Of a DNA stretch of 64,000 nucleotides, positions 23,744-32,179 are shown piece by piece. Source of the stretch: Solimonas sp040066175 (GTDB lineage: Bacteria; Pseudomonadota; Gammaproteobacteria; Nevskiales; Nevskiaceae); the NCBI RefSeq assembly GCF_040066175.1, contig NZ_JBEAAM010000009.1, forward strand, positions 80,482 through 144,481, read 5' to 3'. The position numbers and the translations under genes were made by a program. The notes below the pieces were generated by a model. That model had not been told where the DNA came from and searched no databases. It saw only the letters and a program-made list of their open reading frames with translations. Positions within the stretch are counted from its first letter, which is position 1, and every line of letters begins with the position of its first letter.

Positions 23744-24496
23744 TCAGAACTTTGCGTCGCGCTTTTCTACGAACGCGCGGCGCGTTTCGGCGGAGTCCTT
23801 CTCCGAGTAGGCCTGCAGCGTGAAGCCCTGCTCCCAGCGGTACTTGTCCTCGAGGTTGCCGTCCTCGATGCCGTTGAGCGATTCCTTGGCCAGCCGGATC
23901 ATCGCCGGACTCTTCGCCGCGATCTTGCGCGCGATGGCCAGTGCCGCGTCGCGCAGCTGCGCGCGCGGAACCACGGTTTCAATGGCGCCGAGGCGATGGG
24001 CCTCGGCCGCGGTGATCGGCTCGCCGGTGAAATACATCATGCGCACCTTCTGCACCGGGAACAGGCGCTGCAGGTGCGCGCCGCCGCCCATCGCGCCGCG
24101 ATCGACCTCGGGCACGCCGAAGCTCGCGTCCTCGGCGGCGACGACGACGTCCGCCGCACCGGCGAGACCGATGCCGCCGCCGAGCACGAAGCCATGCACC
24201 GCGACGATCACTGGCAGCGGGTTGCGATGCACCGCCTTGAAGCTGCGGTAGTTGCCGGCGTTGACCGAGACGATCTTCTCCGGGTGCTTGTCGAGTTCCT
24301 TGATATCCACACCGGCGCAGAAACCACGGCCCTCGGCACGCAGCACGATCACGCGCGCGGCCGGGTCACGGCCGAGACGCTCGATCTCGTCGGCGAGCGC
24401 ATGCCAGCCGGCGTCGTCGAGCGCGTTGACCGGGGGGCGGTCGATCACCAGCTCGGCGATGCCGTCGGCGATGGTGGTCGTGAATCCTTTGCTCAT
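23744..24496 (-). CDS. echA20: EchA20-type crotonase: hydrolytic opening of steroid ring D
   Basis: 250 residues of the crotonase superfamily. Oxyanion-hole segments lie in GFCAGVDIKELDKHPEK and GGGIGLAGAADVVVA, with a Glu-bearing FGVPEVDRGAMGGGAHLQRL. The DIKELDKHPE and DRGAMGGG blocks agree with EchA20 rather than ordinary enoyl-CoA hydratases. EchA20 hydrolyses the five-membered ring of HIEC-CoA to COCHEA-CoA. Its ATG (24496) overlaps the ipdC stop by 4 nt, so the two are translationally coupled. Confidence 0.9.
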   Translation of the reverse strand: MSKGFTTTIADGIAELVIDRPPVNALDDAGWHALADEIERLGRDPAARVIVLRAEGRGFCAGVDIKELDKHPEKIVSVNAGNYRSFKAVHRNPLPVIVAVHGFVLGGGIGLAGAADVVVAAEDASFGVPEVDRGAMGGGAHLQRLFPVQKVRMMYFTGEPITAAEAHRLGAIETVVPRAQLRDAALAIARKIAAKSPAMIRLAKESLNGIEDGNLEDKYRWEQGFTLQAYSEKDSAETRRAFVEKRDAKF

Positions 24497-25572
24497 GCCG
24501 TCGTGTCCAGTGAGATACAGGGGGCGAGCGCCGCAAGGCGCGCTTCCGCCTCGTTGACGATCCCGTCGATGAGATCCTTGACGCTGGGCAGCGTACCGAT
24601 CACCGCGGCGACCTGGCCGGACGGCAGCACGCCCTCGTCGGGCTTGCCTTCGACCATCGCGCGCTGGATCAGCACGGGGGCGTTCGCGGCCATCATCGTC
24701 TGGATCGCCGAATCTCCTTCGCGCAGCGCGGCGAAGAAGGTCTTGACCATGTGGCCGATCGACATGCCGGTGTGCGCGCGCCACTTCCACGCGCTGCTCA
24801 GCGCGACGAACAGGCGATGCACCAGGCCCCCGCTCTCCAGCCTGAGCAGGAAGGGATTGTCGATCATGCGCTGCGGCATGCCATCGACCGCGGTGGACGC
24901 GCGGATCTGCGCCGGCTCCTTCACGTCGATGTACTTCTGCAGCGTGGCCCTCGGCACCGGCGATTCGGCGGTCATCAGGAAGCGCGTGCCCATCGCGATG
25001 CCGGCGGCGCCGAAGGCCAGCGCACCGGCGAGGCCGCGTCCACTGTGGAAACCACCGGCGGCGACGACCGGCACCTTCACCGCGTCCAGCACCTGCGGCA
25101 GCAGCAGCGTGGTCGGCACCGAGCCGGTGTGACCGCCGCCCTCCGCGCCCTGCACGGTGATGATGTCGGCGCCCAGCTCGACCGCCTTGAGCGCATGCTT
25201 GAGCGCGCCGACGGTCGGCATGCACAGGATGCCGGCGTCCTTGAAGCGCCTGATCGTCTTCGCGTCCGGGCCGCGGCCGTAGGACACGGCGCGCACGCGG
25301 TCCCTGTTCTTCAGGCACAGCTCGATGACGTCCTGCGCGTTCGGCTGGAACATGTGGAAATTCACGCCGAAGTTCGCTGTCGTCGCGGCGCGCAGGTCGG
25401 CGATCGCCTGCTCCAGCTGCGCGGTGGACATCGTCGCGGCGGCGAGGAAGCCAAACGCCCCGGCGTTCGACGTCGCGGCGACGAGCTTCGCATCCGCCAC
25501 CCAGCCCATCGCGGTCTGCACGATCGGGTAGCGGCAGCCGAGCAGGCGCGTCAGTTCGGTGTGCAGGCTCAT
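24493..25572 (-). CDS. ipdC: IpdC-type flavin-dependent acyl-CoA oxidoreductase
   Basis: 359 residues with the nitronate-monooxygenase-like TIM barrel. PIVQTAMGWVADAKLVAATSN at the start, then VQGAEGGGHTG and GGFHSGRGLAGALAFGAAGIAMGTRFLM (key Gly-rich flavin-phosphate site). Nitronate monooxygenases share this fold, but the sequence and neighbours fit IpdC. IpdC acts on 5-OH-HIC-CoA before EchA20 and IpdAB. ATG at 25572. Coupled to echA20 by ATGA. Confidence 0.92.
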   Translation of the reverse strand: MSLHTELTRLLGCRYPIVQTAMGWVADAKLVAATSNAGAFGFLAAATMSTAQLEQAIADLRAATTANFGVNFHMFQPNAQDVIELCLKNRDRVRAVSYGRGPDAKTIRRFKDAGILCMPTVGALKHALKAVELGADIITVQGAEGGGHTGSVPTTLLLPQVLDAVKVPVVAAGGFHSGRGLAGALAFGAAGIAMGTRFLMTAESPVPRATLQKYIDVKEPAQIRASTAVDGMPQRMIDNPFLLRLESGGLVHRLFVALSSAWKWRAHTGMSIGHMVKTFFAALREGDSAIQTMMAANAPVLIQRAMVEGKPDEGVLPSGQVAAVIGTLPSVKDLIDGIVNEAEARLAALAPCISLDTTA

Positions 25573-25627
25573 GCACCCCTCCCGGCGAGCGCGGACGACG
25601 TTGCTCGGGACATTCCGGCGCCGAGGT

Positions 25628-26815
25628 CTAGCACGTGACGATCACCGACGAGCCGTGACCGAACAGGCCCTGGTTGGCGGTGATGCCGACCTTCGCGTTC
25701 GCGACCTGGCGGCTGCCGGCCTGGCCGCGCAGCTGCCAGGTCAGCTCGCAGACCTGTGCCAGCGCCTGTGCCGGCACCGCCTCGCCGAAGCACGCCAGGC
25801 CGCCGGACGGATTCACCGGGATGCGTCCGCCAACCTTCGTCGCGCCACTGCGCAGCAGGCTCGCGGCTTCGCCGCGCGCGCACAGCTGCAGGTCCTCGAT
25901 CCAGTCCAGTTCCAGCGCGGTGGACAGGTCATAGACCTCGGCAACGCTCACGTCCTTCGGATCGACCGCGGCTTCCTCGTAGGCCTTCTTCGGCAGCGCG
26001 GCGCGGAACGACTGCGGCGGCGCGGCGACCGCGGAGTCGGTGGCGATGTCCGGCATCTCGACCAGCGCCGACGCGAAGGTCGGCGTCACCGTCGAGATCG
26101 CGCGGATGCGCGGCGCGTTGCCCTTGCCGATCTTCTTCGCGTACGTGAGGCTGGAGACGACGATCGCCGCGCCGCCGTCCGAGGTTGCGCAGATGTCCAT
26201 CAGCCGCAGCGGGTCGGCGACCATCGGCGAGGCGGCGACGTCGGCGGCGCTGAACTTCTTGCGGTAGCGCGCATTCGGATTCTCGGCACCGTGCTCTGCG
26301 TTCTTGATCTTGACCCGCGCGAAGTCGTCCGGCGTGTCGCCGTACAGCGCCATGCGCCGGCGCGCGTACAGCGCGAAATAGGTCGGATTGGTGATGCCGA
26401 TGCGGAAGCGCACCCAGTCCGGATCGTCCGGGCGGTCGCCGGGCTGCGGCTTGAGGAAGCCCTTGGGCGTGGTGTCGGCGCCGACGACGAGCGCGACCTC
26501 GCACTCGCCGGAGAGGATCTTCGAACGCGCCGCCGCGAGCGCCTGCGAACCCGACGCGCAGGCGGCGTAGGACGTGTTGACCTGCGCACCCTGCCAGCCC
26601 AGCGCCTGCGCGAAGGTCGCGCCGGCGACCTGGCCGGGATAGCCATTGCGGATGGTCGCGGCGCCGGACACGAACTGCACGTCGCGCCAGCGCACGCCGG
26701 CGTCGGCGAGCGCGTCGCGCGCGGCTTTCACGCCGTATTCGACGAAGTTCCGGCCCCACTTGCCCCACGGATGCATGCCCACACCGAGCACCGCAATGTC
26801 ACGTGTCGTGCTCAT
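25628..26815 (-). CDS. Ltp-type (SCP-x) thiolase-like protein
   Basis: 395 residues. IAVLGVGMHPWGKWG starts a thiolase fold; YAACASGSQALAAARSKI carries the conserved Cys. The C-terminus has NPSGGLACFGEAVPAQALAQ and NQGLFGHGSSVIV. Steroid Ltp2 proteins of this type act as retro-aldolases with a DUF35 partner, and the DUF35 gene lies just upstream here. Acyl-CoA thiolysis is also possible. Its ATG (26815) overlaps by 4 nt the stop of a 47-codon mini-ORF that begins with a copy of its own N-terminus. Confidence 0.83.
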   Translation of the reverse strand: MSTTRDIAVLGVGMHPWGKWGRNFVEYGVKAARDALADAGVRWRDVQFVSGAATIRNGYPGQVAGATFAQALGWQGAQVNTSYAACASGSQALAAARSKILSGECEVALVVGADTTPKGFLKPQPGDRPDDPDWVRFRIGITNPTYFALYARRRMALYGDTPDDFARVKIKNAEHGAENPNARYRKKFSAADVAASPMVADPLRLMDICATSDGGAAIVVSSLTYAKKIGKGNAPRIRAISTVTPTFASALVEMPDIATDSAVAAPPQSFRAALPKKAYEEAAVDPKDVSVAEVYDLSTALELDWIEDLQLCARGEAASLLRSGATKVGGRIPVNPSGGLACFGEAVPAQALAQVCELTWQLRGQAGSRQVANAKVGITANQGLFGHGSSVIVTC

Positions 26816-26955
26816 GCATCCGCCCTCACCCCGCCACCGACTCCGTCGGCGACCCTCCCCTCTCCCTTACACGGGCGAGGGGCAGAAGCGCGGCCTGCAG
26901 CCGCATGTTCGTCCGCGTGCATGCCGACGCCGAGGATGGCGATGTCCTTGCTCAT
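26812..26955 (-). pseudogene. 47-codon mini-ORF with a duplicated thiolase N-terminus
   Basis: The first 13 codons read MSKDIAILGVGMH, nearly the same as the start of the adjacent thiolase (MSTTRDIAVLGVGMH). The rest is unrelated and comes largely from a REP-like element (about 26824-26884). Its ATG overlaps the DUF35 stop (ATGA), and its TGA overlaps the thiolase ATG (ATGA). It is therefore a leftover gene start that could still pass ribosomes from DUF35 to the thiolase. Confidence 0.75.
26824..26884. repeat. REP-like 'CCCTCACCCC...CCCTCTCCC...GAGGGG' element
   Basis: CCCTCACCCCGCC, then CCCCTCTCCC and GGGCGAGGGG around a six-base loop (about 26857-26884). It is the same family as the in-gene copies at 2236 and 14944, here placed within the mini-ORF between DUF35 and the thiolase. 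Confidence 0.7.
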
Positions 26956-27377
26956 GCGATCGGCTTCCATTTCCACGTGTACTTGCCGTCGTCGAGCGGC
27001 TCGAGCGCCAGCTCCATGCGCTGGCCGACCGTAAGCGTCGCCAGATCCACGCCGCGTGCCAGCTGGCCGAGCACGATCATGCGCTCGCGTTCCAGCTCCA
27101 CCGCGGCGATGCCGAACGGTTCGTAGGGTTCTTTCGCGATGTACGGCTCGGGTGGCGCGTAGGCGGCATTGGTGTACGACCACAGCGTGCCAGTGCGCGA
27201 CAGCGGCACTTCCTCGAAGGTCTCGCCGGCGCAATCCGGGTTGCGACAGAAAGTGGTCTGCCGGGGGAAGTAATAGGTGCCGCAGGACGTGCAGCGCGTG
27301 CCCAGCAGCTGCGGGCGGACGAGGTCCAGCGTGAACCAGCCCGGCAGCGCGGGTTGCATGACGGTAGGGTGGTCCAT
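26952..27377 (-). CDS. DUF35 OB-fold/zinc-ribbon protein (thiolase or aldolase partner)
   Basis: 141 residues. A zinc ribbon (CTSCGTYYFPRQTTFC, with a further Cys in NPDCAG) is followed by an OB-fold (TGTLWSYTNAAY). DUF35 proteins bind SCP-x thiolases or MaoC hydratases and are needed for steroid side-chain aldolase activity (ChsH2 with Ltp2). Here it is the gene immediately upstream of an Ltp-type thiolase, once coupled by ATGA, so the two probably form a complex. Confidence 0.88.
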   Translation of the reverse strand: MDHPTVMQPALPGWFTLDLVRPQLLGTRCTSCGTYYFPRQTTFCRNPDCAGETFEEVPLSRTGTLWSYTNAAYAPPEPYIAKEPYEPFGIAAVELERERMIVLGQLARGVDLATLTVGQRMELALEPLDDGKYTWKWKPIA

Positions 27378-27385
27378 CAGAGCAC

Positions 27386-27457
27386 CGTCATTCCCGCGAA
27401 CGCGGGAATCCAGTTGCGCCCAACGGCGCTGGATCCCCGCCTGCGCGGGGATGACGA
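27386..27457. repeat. Paired palindromic repeat between ipdB and DUF35 gene
   Basis: CGTCATTCCCGCGAACGCGGGAATCCAG (27386-27413) and CTGGATCCCCGCCTGCGCGGGGATGACGA (27429-27457). It fills the 100-bp gap and may split the operon transcript. Confidence 0.85.
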
Positions 27458-27477
27458 GGACTGGAGATGCATCGCCA

Positions 27478-28287
27478 TCACGACCGGCTCCGGATGCCCG
27501 GCGGGTTGTCCTTGATCTGCTTGGCGCGCAGGTCCTTGGGATCCAGCCGGCGGATGATCGCCAGCTGCTCTGCAGTCGGGTGCGCGGTCTCGCGCAGCTC
27601 CGGCGCCTTCAGCAAGGGGAAGCCGGTGGCGGACTGCACCTCCTCGAAGCTCACGCCCGGATGCACGCTGACCACGCGGATCGCATGGTCGGGACCACCG
27701 AAGTCCATCACGCACAGATCGGTGATGATGTGGTGAATGCGCATGTAGTCGTTCTTCACGCCTTCCGGCCAGCGCTCCTTGCGGTAGCCGACCGAGCAGA
27801 CCACGTCCACTTCCTTGTCGACGAACACGCGCGGCCCGTGATTGGGCACGAAGAACGAGTTCGTGTGATTGATGCTGTTGCCGGGGAAGCCGCGCAGGCC
27901 GAGCAGCTGGCGCTTGGGTCTGGCGAAGTCGCCGATGCAGGAGATGTTGGCCTGGCCCCAGCGATCGACCTGCACCGGGCCGACCAGCGCATGGCGGCGA
28001 CCGCCCCAGACGTTGTCGAACACGCGCGAATACGGCATCCAGCCGGCATACGCGCGGCCTTCGTGATTCTTGGCGCCGAGCGCCACCGGCTCCTCGGTCA
28101 GGTAGGCCTCGCCGTCGGTGATCATCAGCGCCGGGTTGTGCGTGAGCTTGGCCAGACCCTGCGCGAGGCGCGGGATGATGCCGATGCCGGTGGCCAGCAC
28201 CTCGCCGTCGCCGCGCCAGACCTCGGCGCAGGCGCAGATCAGCAGTTCGGCCAGCGTGAAGTCGTTGCTTGCTTGGGTCGTGCTCAT
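27478..28287 (-). CDS. ipdB: IpdB, beta subunit of the COCHEA-CoA hydrolase
   Basis: 269 residues of class-I CoA-transferase fold: LAELLICACAEVWRGDGEVLATG, LMITDGEAYLTEEPVALG, RRHALVGPVQVDRWGQANIS and HTNSFFVPNHGPRVFV (quoted in parts). IpdAB is a CoA-transferase homolog that instead hydrolyses ring C of COCHEA-CoA toward MOODA-CoA. The gene starts 2 bp after ipdA ends, fixing it as the partner subunit. Confidence 0.93.
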   Translation of the reverse strand: MSTTQASNDFTLAELLICACAEVWRGDGEVLATGIGIIPRLAQGLAKLTHNPALMITDGEAYLTEEPVALGAKNHEGRAYAGWMPYSRVFDNVWGGRRHALVGPVQVDRWGQANISCIGDFARPKRQLLGLRGFPGNSINHTNSFFVPNHGPRVFVDKEVDVVCSVGYRKERWPEGVKNDYMRIHHIITDLCVMDFGGPDHAIRVVSVHPGVSFEEVQSATGFPLLKAPELRETAHPTAEQLAIIRRLDPKDLRAKQIKDNPPGIRSRS

Positions 28288-28289
28288 GA

Positions 28290-29186
28290 TCAGAACACCT
28301 GCCGCGGCAGCGCCACGATCTTGTCGAGTCCGCCGACCGCCTTCTGGTACGCCGCTTCGTCGCCGGACAGGAATTCCTCTGCATACTGCGCCCAGCCGTT
28401 CTCGGCCTCGGCCGCGTCGCAGTAGCGCTTCAGGTGCGCGGCGTCCCAGCCGTAGCCGCCACCACGCAGGTCCACGTTCGACGTCGGGTGCGCGCCGCCC
28501 GGTATGTGCACGACACCGTTGACGAGGTTGCGCTCGACCAGATTGAAGCGCGCATCGACCTCGTCGCTGGCGATGCGGTCGGCCAACATCTCGCAGCTGA
28601 CGTAGCAGGCTTGCGCCGCGCGTGCGAACAGCTCGTCGAAGAACGGGTCCGGCGCGTACAGGCGCAGGTTGCCGAGCCGGTCGGCGCTGTGCACGTGCAG
28701 CAGCGCGACGTCGAGCGGGATCGCCGGCATCGCCAGCAAGACTTCACCGTCGTCGTAGGGCGACTTCACCGTGCGCAGGTCCGGGAAAACCTTGCCGAGC
28801 TGGTCGGTCGCCAGACCGACGCGCGTGGGCAGGAACGGGATGCGCATCGCCGCCGCGCGCAGACCCCAGTGCAGCAGGCCCTCGTCGAGCTCGGTGCCCT
28901 GGATGCTGCCGGCCTCGCGCGCCTTGCGGAAGAACGGCTCCAGCGGAATGAAATCGAGCGACACGAAGGCGTAGATCAGCTTCCTGACCTTGCCGGCCGC
29001 GCACAGCATGCCCATGTCGGTGCCGCCGTAGCCGACGATCGTCAGGTCCTTGAGCGGGGAACGCAGGATCTCGCGCACGAGTGCCATCGGCTTGCGCCGC
29101 GGGCCCCAGCCGCCGATGCCGATGGTCATGCCGTCGCGCAGCTGCGCGACGACGTCGGCGGCGGTCATCTGTTTATTGAATGTCAT
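28290..29186 (-). CDS. ipdA: IpdA, alpha subunit of the COCHEA-CoA hydrolase
   Basis: 298 residues of CoA-transferase fold: GMTIGIGGWGPRRKPMALVR at the N-terminus, LTIVGYGGTDMGMLCAAGKV, FVSLDFIPLEPFFRKAREAG, and RTVKSPYDDGEVLLAMPAIP. The GWGPRRKPMALVREI block is characteristic of IpdA as opposed to ordinary 3-oxoacid CoA-transferases. With IpdB it opens the remaining six-membered ring. ATG at 29186. Confidence 0.93.
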   Translation of the reverse strand: MTFNKQMTAADVVAQLRDGMTIGIGGWGPRRKPMALVREILRSPLKDLTIVGYGGTDMGMLCAAGKVRKLIYAFVSLDFIPLEPFFRKAREAGSIQGTELDEGLLHWGLRAAAMRIPFLPTRVGLATDQLGKVFPDLRTVKSPYDDGEVLLAMPAIPLDVALLHVHSADRLGNLRLYAPDPFFDELFARAAQACYVSCEMLADRIASDEVDARFNLVERNLVNGVVHIPGGAHPTSNVDLRGGGYGWDAAHLKRYCDAAEAENGWAQYAEEFLSGDEAAYQKAVGGLDKIVALPRQVF

Positions 29187-29224
29187 GCCTGCTTGCCGCT
29201 CGTGACTGACGGCGAGTGAGCGCC

Positions 29225-29307
29225 GTCATGCCCGCGAAGGCGGACATCCACAGCCAGCGCAGCGCGCGCTCCGCCGCACTGGATTCCCGCTTGCGCGGGA
29301 ATGACGA
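29225..29307. repeat. Paired palindromic repeat between dioxygenase and ipdA
   Basis: A diverged first unit (CGTCATGCCCGCGAAGGCGGACATCCA, from 29225) and a second unit (CTGGATTCCCGCTTGCGCGGGAATGACG, to 29307). It occupies most of the 136-bp gap. Confidence 0.8.
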
Positions 29308-29322
29308 TGATGGACGGCGCGA

Positions 29323-30213
29323 TCATTGGAAGCCGACCGAGAAGTCGTGGCCCCAGATCGAGACCTGTTTGGTCTCGGTGGTCTTCCAGGTCTGCGGATC
29401 GACGCTGATGCCGCCCCAGCCGTACTCGAGCGCGAAATTGCCGGGCGTGAGCATGTAGAACGAGGTCATGCGGTCGTTCTCGTGCTCGCCCAGCGTCGCC
29501 ATCAGCTTGACGCCGTGCTTGACGCGGCGGTCGTGCGCGAGGCCGACGTCGGTCATCGAGTTGACCTCGACCATGATGTGCACGCAGCCGGCCGGATTCG
29601 GCATCTCGGCGAGCGCGAGGCTGTGGTGGCGCCCGCTCGCCGCGTGCAGGAAGTAGATGCGGATCACCGGCGCGTCCGGACCCGGCTGGAAGTTGAAGAC
29701 GTCCGACAGGCCGAAGCCGAGCACGTCGCGGAACAGCTTGAGCGTCGCGTCGAAGTTCTGCGCCGCCGGCAGCACCGTGTGGCCCATGCCCTGCGCGCCG
29801 GTCTTGAAACCCTGCACGCCGATAGGCGACTTGAACGGCGCGATCCCGCCGACATAACCCTGCACCAGCTCGTGGCGGTTGCCGGACGGATCGGTGAACA
29901 CCGCCATCTTCTCGAAGCCGCGCAGCCTGCGCTCCGCCTCGCTGCCGTCCTGCACCTCGACGCCCGCCTTCTTCAGCGCCGCGACGGTGTCGGCGTAGGC
30001 CTGCGCGTCGGCGACTTCCCATCCGGACGCGAGGTAGCGATCGGCCGCGCCGGGCACCGCGATCATGCGCTGCGCACGCTCGTCGAGCTTGACGTGGAGC
30101 GCGCCGCCGGCCGCCAGGGCGGTCGCCGCGCCCAGTACCTGCTCGGCGTACTGCTTCCAGCGGGCGACGTCGGTGGATTCGGCGACCACATAGGCCAGCG
30201 CCTGGATTTTCAT
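29323..30213 (-). CDS. TesB/HsaC-type extradiol ring-cleavage dioxygenase
   Basis: 296 residues in two vicinal-oxygen-chelate repeats. Metal ligands are visible as His145 (GMGHTVL), His196/197 (GRHHSLAL) and Glu263 (ALEYGWGG). His244 (GEHEND) and Tyr253 (SFYM) match catalytic residues, and the VSIWGHDF ending matches HsaC. This enzyme class meta-cleaves the aromatised A ring of 3,4-DHSA, a step before HIP forms. It is the first gene of the minus-strand block, divergent from the flavoprotein at 30398. No clear Shine-Dalgarno precedes the ATG at 30213. The 3,4-DHSA assignment is strong by context but not certain. Confidence 0.85.
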   Translation of the reverse strand: MKIQALAYVVAESTDVARWKQYAEQVLGAATALAAGGALHVKLDERAQRMIAVPGAADRYLASGWEVADAQAYADTVAALKKAGVEVQDGSEAERRLRGFEKMAVFTDPSGNRHELVQGYVGGIAPFKSPIGVQGFKTGAQGMGHTVLPAAQNFDATLKLFRDVLGFGLSDVFNFQPGPDAPVIRIYFLHAASGRHHSLALAEMPNPAGCVHIMVEVNSMTDVGLAHDRRVKHGVKLMATLGEHENDRMTSFYMLTPGNFALEYGWGGISVDPQTWKTTETKQVSIWGHDFSVGFQ

Positions 30214-30286
30214 GAGGAGTGCCCGGGGTTGGGAGTGACGGTGCGGATTATCCGGAGCCCCCCTTCCAGCATCTTCATCCGTCCGG

Positions 30287-30308
30287 GTGAGCGACGTTCG
30301 CCGCTCAC
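30287..30308. promoter_or_regulatory. Near-palindromic operator candidate between the divergent steroid blocks
   Basis: GTGAGCGACGTTCGCCGCTCAC: outer arms GTGAGCG and CGCTCAC match exactly, and 18 of 22 positions are symmetric. It sits in the 184-bp region from which both the dioxygenase (minus) and the flavoprotein (plus) must be transcribed, a natural place for a KstR2-like switch. The regulator is unknown. Confidence 0.4.
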
Positions 30309-30397
30309 GCTGCATCCCTCGTCCGCATAGGGGATGCCGTATCTGGAACCCAACCCCGAAGCTTGCCTCTCGCCGACGCAGACGACGGGGGGAGCAC

Positions 30398-32104
30398 ATG
30401 GGCCTGCAAGCGCGCGACTGGCAGCAGTGGGGACTGGACATCGAGCCGCCGCAGCGCGTCGCGGATGTCGAGCGTTTCGACTGGTCCGAATCCGCGGACC
30501 TGGTCGTCGTCGGCCTCGGCGGCGCCGGGGTCGCGGCGGCACTCGAAGCCGTCGAGCGCGGGCTGGAGGTGGTCGCGGTCGATCGCCACGACGGCGGCGG
30601 TTCGACGCGCGCCAACGGCGGCGTGTTCTACGCCGGCGGCGGCACGCGCATCCAGCGCGAGGCCGGCGAGGACGACAGCGTCGAGGAGATGTACAAGTAC
30701 ATGAAGCTCGAAGTCGGCGACGTCGTGTCCGATGCGACACTGCGCCGGTTCTGCGAGGAAAGCGTCGAGACGGTGGACTGGCTGCTCGAACACGGCGCGA
30801 AGCTCAACAGCAAGGTGTGGAAGGAGAAGACCTCGTATCCGCCGCTGGACTGCTTCCTCTACCACCCGGACAGCTCGCTCGCCGCGCCCTACGCGAAGCA
30901 CGCGAAACCCGCGGCGCGTGGCCATCGCGGTTACACGACGAACGGCAAGAAGGCCTGGGGCCTGGGCGGTGCGATCTACGACCCGCTGCGCGAATCGGCG
31001 CTCGAGCGCGGGCTGCGCTTCCACAAGTACGCGGAGGCGCGACAGCTGGCCGTCGATGCAAACGGCCGCATCGTCGGCGTGCGCGTGCTGCAGATCCCGG
31101 CCGGCAGCCGCGAGGCGCAGCGCTTCGGGCATTTCATCACACGCGCGGCGACCTGGATCGCGGCGCTGCCGCCGAGCTTTCCGCTGTCGTCGCTGACCTA
31201 CGCGGTCGGCCGCTGGTACCTGCAGCGTGCGCAGCGCATCGAACGCGATCACCGCCGGTCGCGCTGGATCCGCGCGCGCCGCGGCGTGCTGCTGTCGGCC
31301 GGCGGCTTCATCATGAACCCGGCGATGGTGCGGCACTACGCACCGAAGTACGTCGCCGGCCTGCCCAACGGCACGCTCGGCGACATGGGCGCCGGCATCG
31401 TGCTCGGCGCGTCCGCCGGCGGCGCGCTGGGCCTGATGGAACGCATCAGCGCCTGGCGCTTCATCAATCCGCCCAAGGCCTGGGCGCAGGGCCTGCTGGT
31501 CAACCGCCGCGGCGAGCGCTTCGTCAACGAAACCCTGTACGGCGCCTCGCTGGGCGACGCCATCGTCGAGAAGCAGGACGGCAAGGCCTGGATCCTGCTC
31601 GACGCGAAGCTGCGCGCCGACGCCTTCGCGCAGGCGCGCGACCCGCGGATCGTGCCGTTCCAGCGTGACGTCGCCGTGCTCAACCTGCTGTTCAACGCGG
31701 TCAAGGCGCCGACGCTGGATGCGCTCGCGGCCAAGATCGGCTTCGACGCGCCGACGCTGCGCACAACGGTGGAGACCTACAACCGCGCTGCGCGCGGCGA
31801 GATCGTCGATGCCTTCGAGAAGCGCGCCGACGAGATGGCGTCGATCGGCGATGGGCCGTACTACGCGATCGACGCCTCGATCGACAGCAGGCTGCTGCCG
31901 ATGGCGACGATGACCGTCGGCGGCCTGCGGGTCGATGAATCCAGCGGGCAGGTGCTGGACGAATCCGGCGCGCCGATCGCCGGGCTCTATGCTGCCGGCC
32001 GCAACGCGATCGGCCTGTGCTCGAACATCTACGTCAGCGGCCTGTCCTACGCGGACTGCGTGTTCTCCGGCCGGCGCGTCGCCCGGCACCTCGCGGTGGG
32101 CTGA
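30398..32104 (+). CDS. KstD/fumarate-reductase-like FAD dehydrogenase 1
   Basis: 568 residues. FAD-binding GxGxxG lies in LVVVGLGGAGVAAALEAVERG; further features are STRANGGVFYAGGGTRIQ and a C-terminal FAD site, IAGLYAAGRNAIGLCSNIYVSG (quoted in part). The family includes 3-ketosteroid delta-dehydrogenases. ATG at 30398 after GGGGGGAGC. It heads the plus-strand steroid block. It could dehydrogenate a steroid ring or an acyl-CoA; the position of the double bond cannot be read. A paralog of the same length is at 33203. Confidence 0.87.
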   Translation: MGLQARDWQQWGLDIEPPQRVADVERFDWSESADLVVVGLGGAGVAAALEAVERGLEVVAVDRHDGGGSTRANGGVFYAGGGTRIQREAGEDDSVEEMYKYMKLEVGDVVSDATLRRFCEESVETVDWLLEHGAKLNSKVWKEKTSYPPLDCFLYHPDSSLAAPYAKHAKPAARGHRGYTTNGKKAWGLGGAIYDPLRESALERGLRFHKYAEARQLAVDANGRIVGVRVLQIPAGSREAQRFGHFITRAATWIAALPPSFPLSSLTYAVGRWYLQRAQRIERDHRRSRWIRARRGVLLSAGGFIMNPAMVRHYAPKYVAGLPNGTLGDMGAGIVLGASAGGALGLMERISAWRFINPPKAWAQGLLVNRRGERFVNETLYGASLGDAIVEKQDGKAWILLDAKLRADAFAQARDPRIVPFQRDVAVLNLLFNAVKAPTLDALAAKIGFDAPTLRTTVETYNRAARGEIVDAFEKRADEMASIGDGPYYAIDASIDSRLLPMATMTVGGLRVDESSGQVLDESGAPIAGLYAAGRNAIGLCSNIYVSGLSYADCVFSGRRVARHLAVG

Positions 32105-32179
32105 GTGACGGCTGGCAGCAGCCGCAGGCGTGCGCGATGATGAAGCCGCCGCGCCGAATGCGCACCCGCAGGAGCCGTG

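Noticed and set aside
24493..25572. Nitronate monooxygenase
   Set aside because: Fold agrees, but sequence blocks and coupling to echA20 and closeness to ipdAB fit IpdC better.
28290..29186. Ordinary 3-oxoacid CoA-transferase alpha subunit
   Set aside because: The GWGPRRKPMALVREI block and the neighbouring ipdB, ipdC and echA20 point to IpdA.
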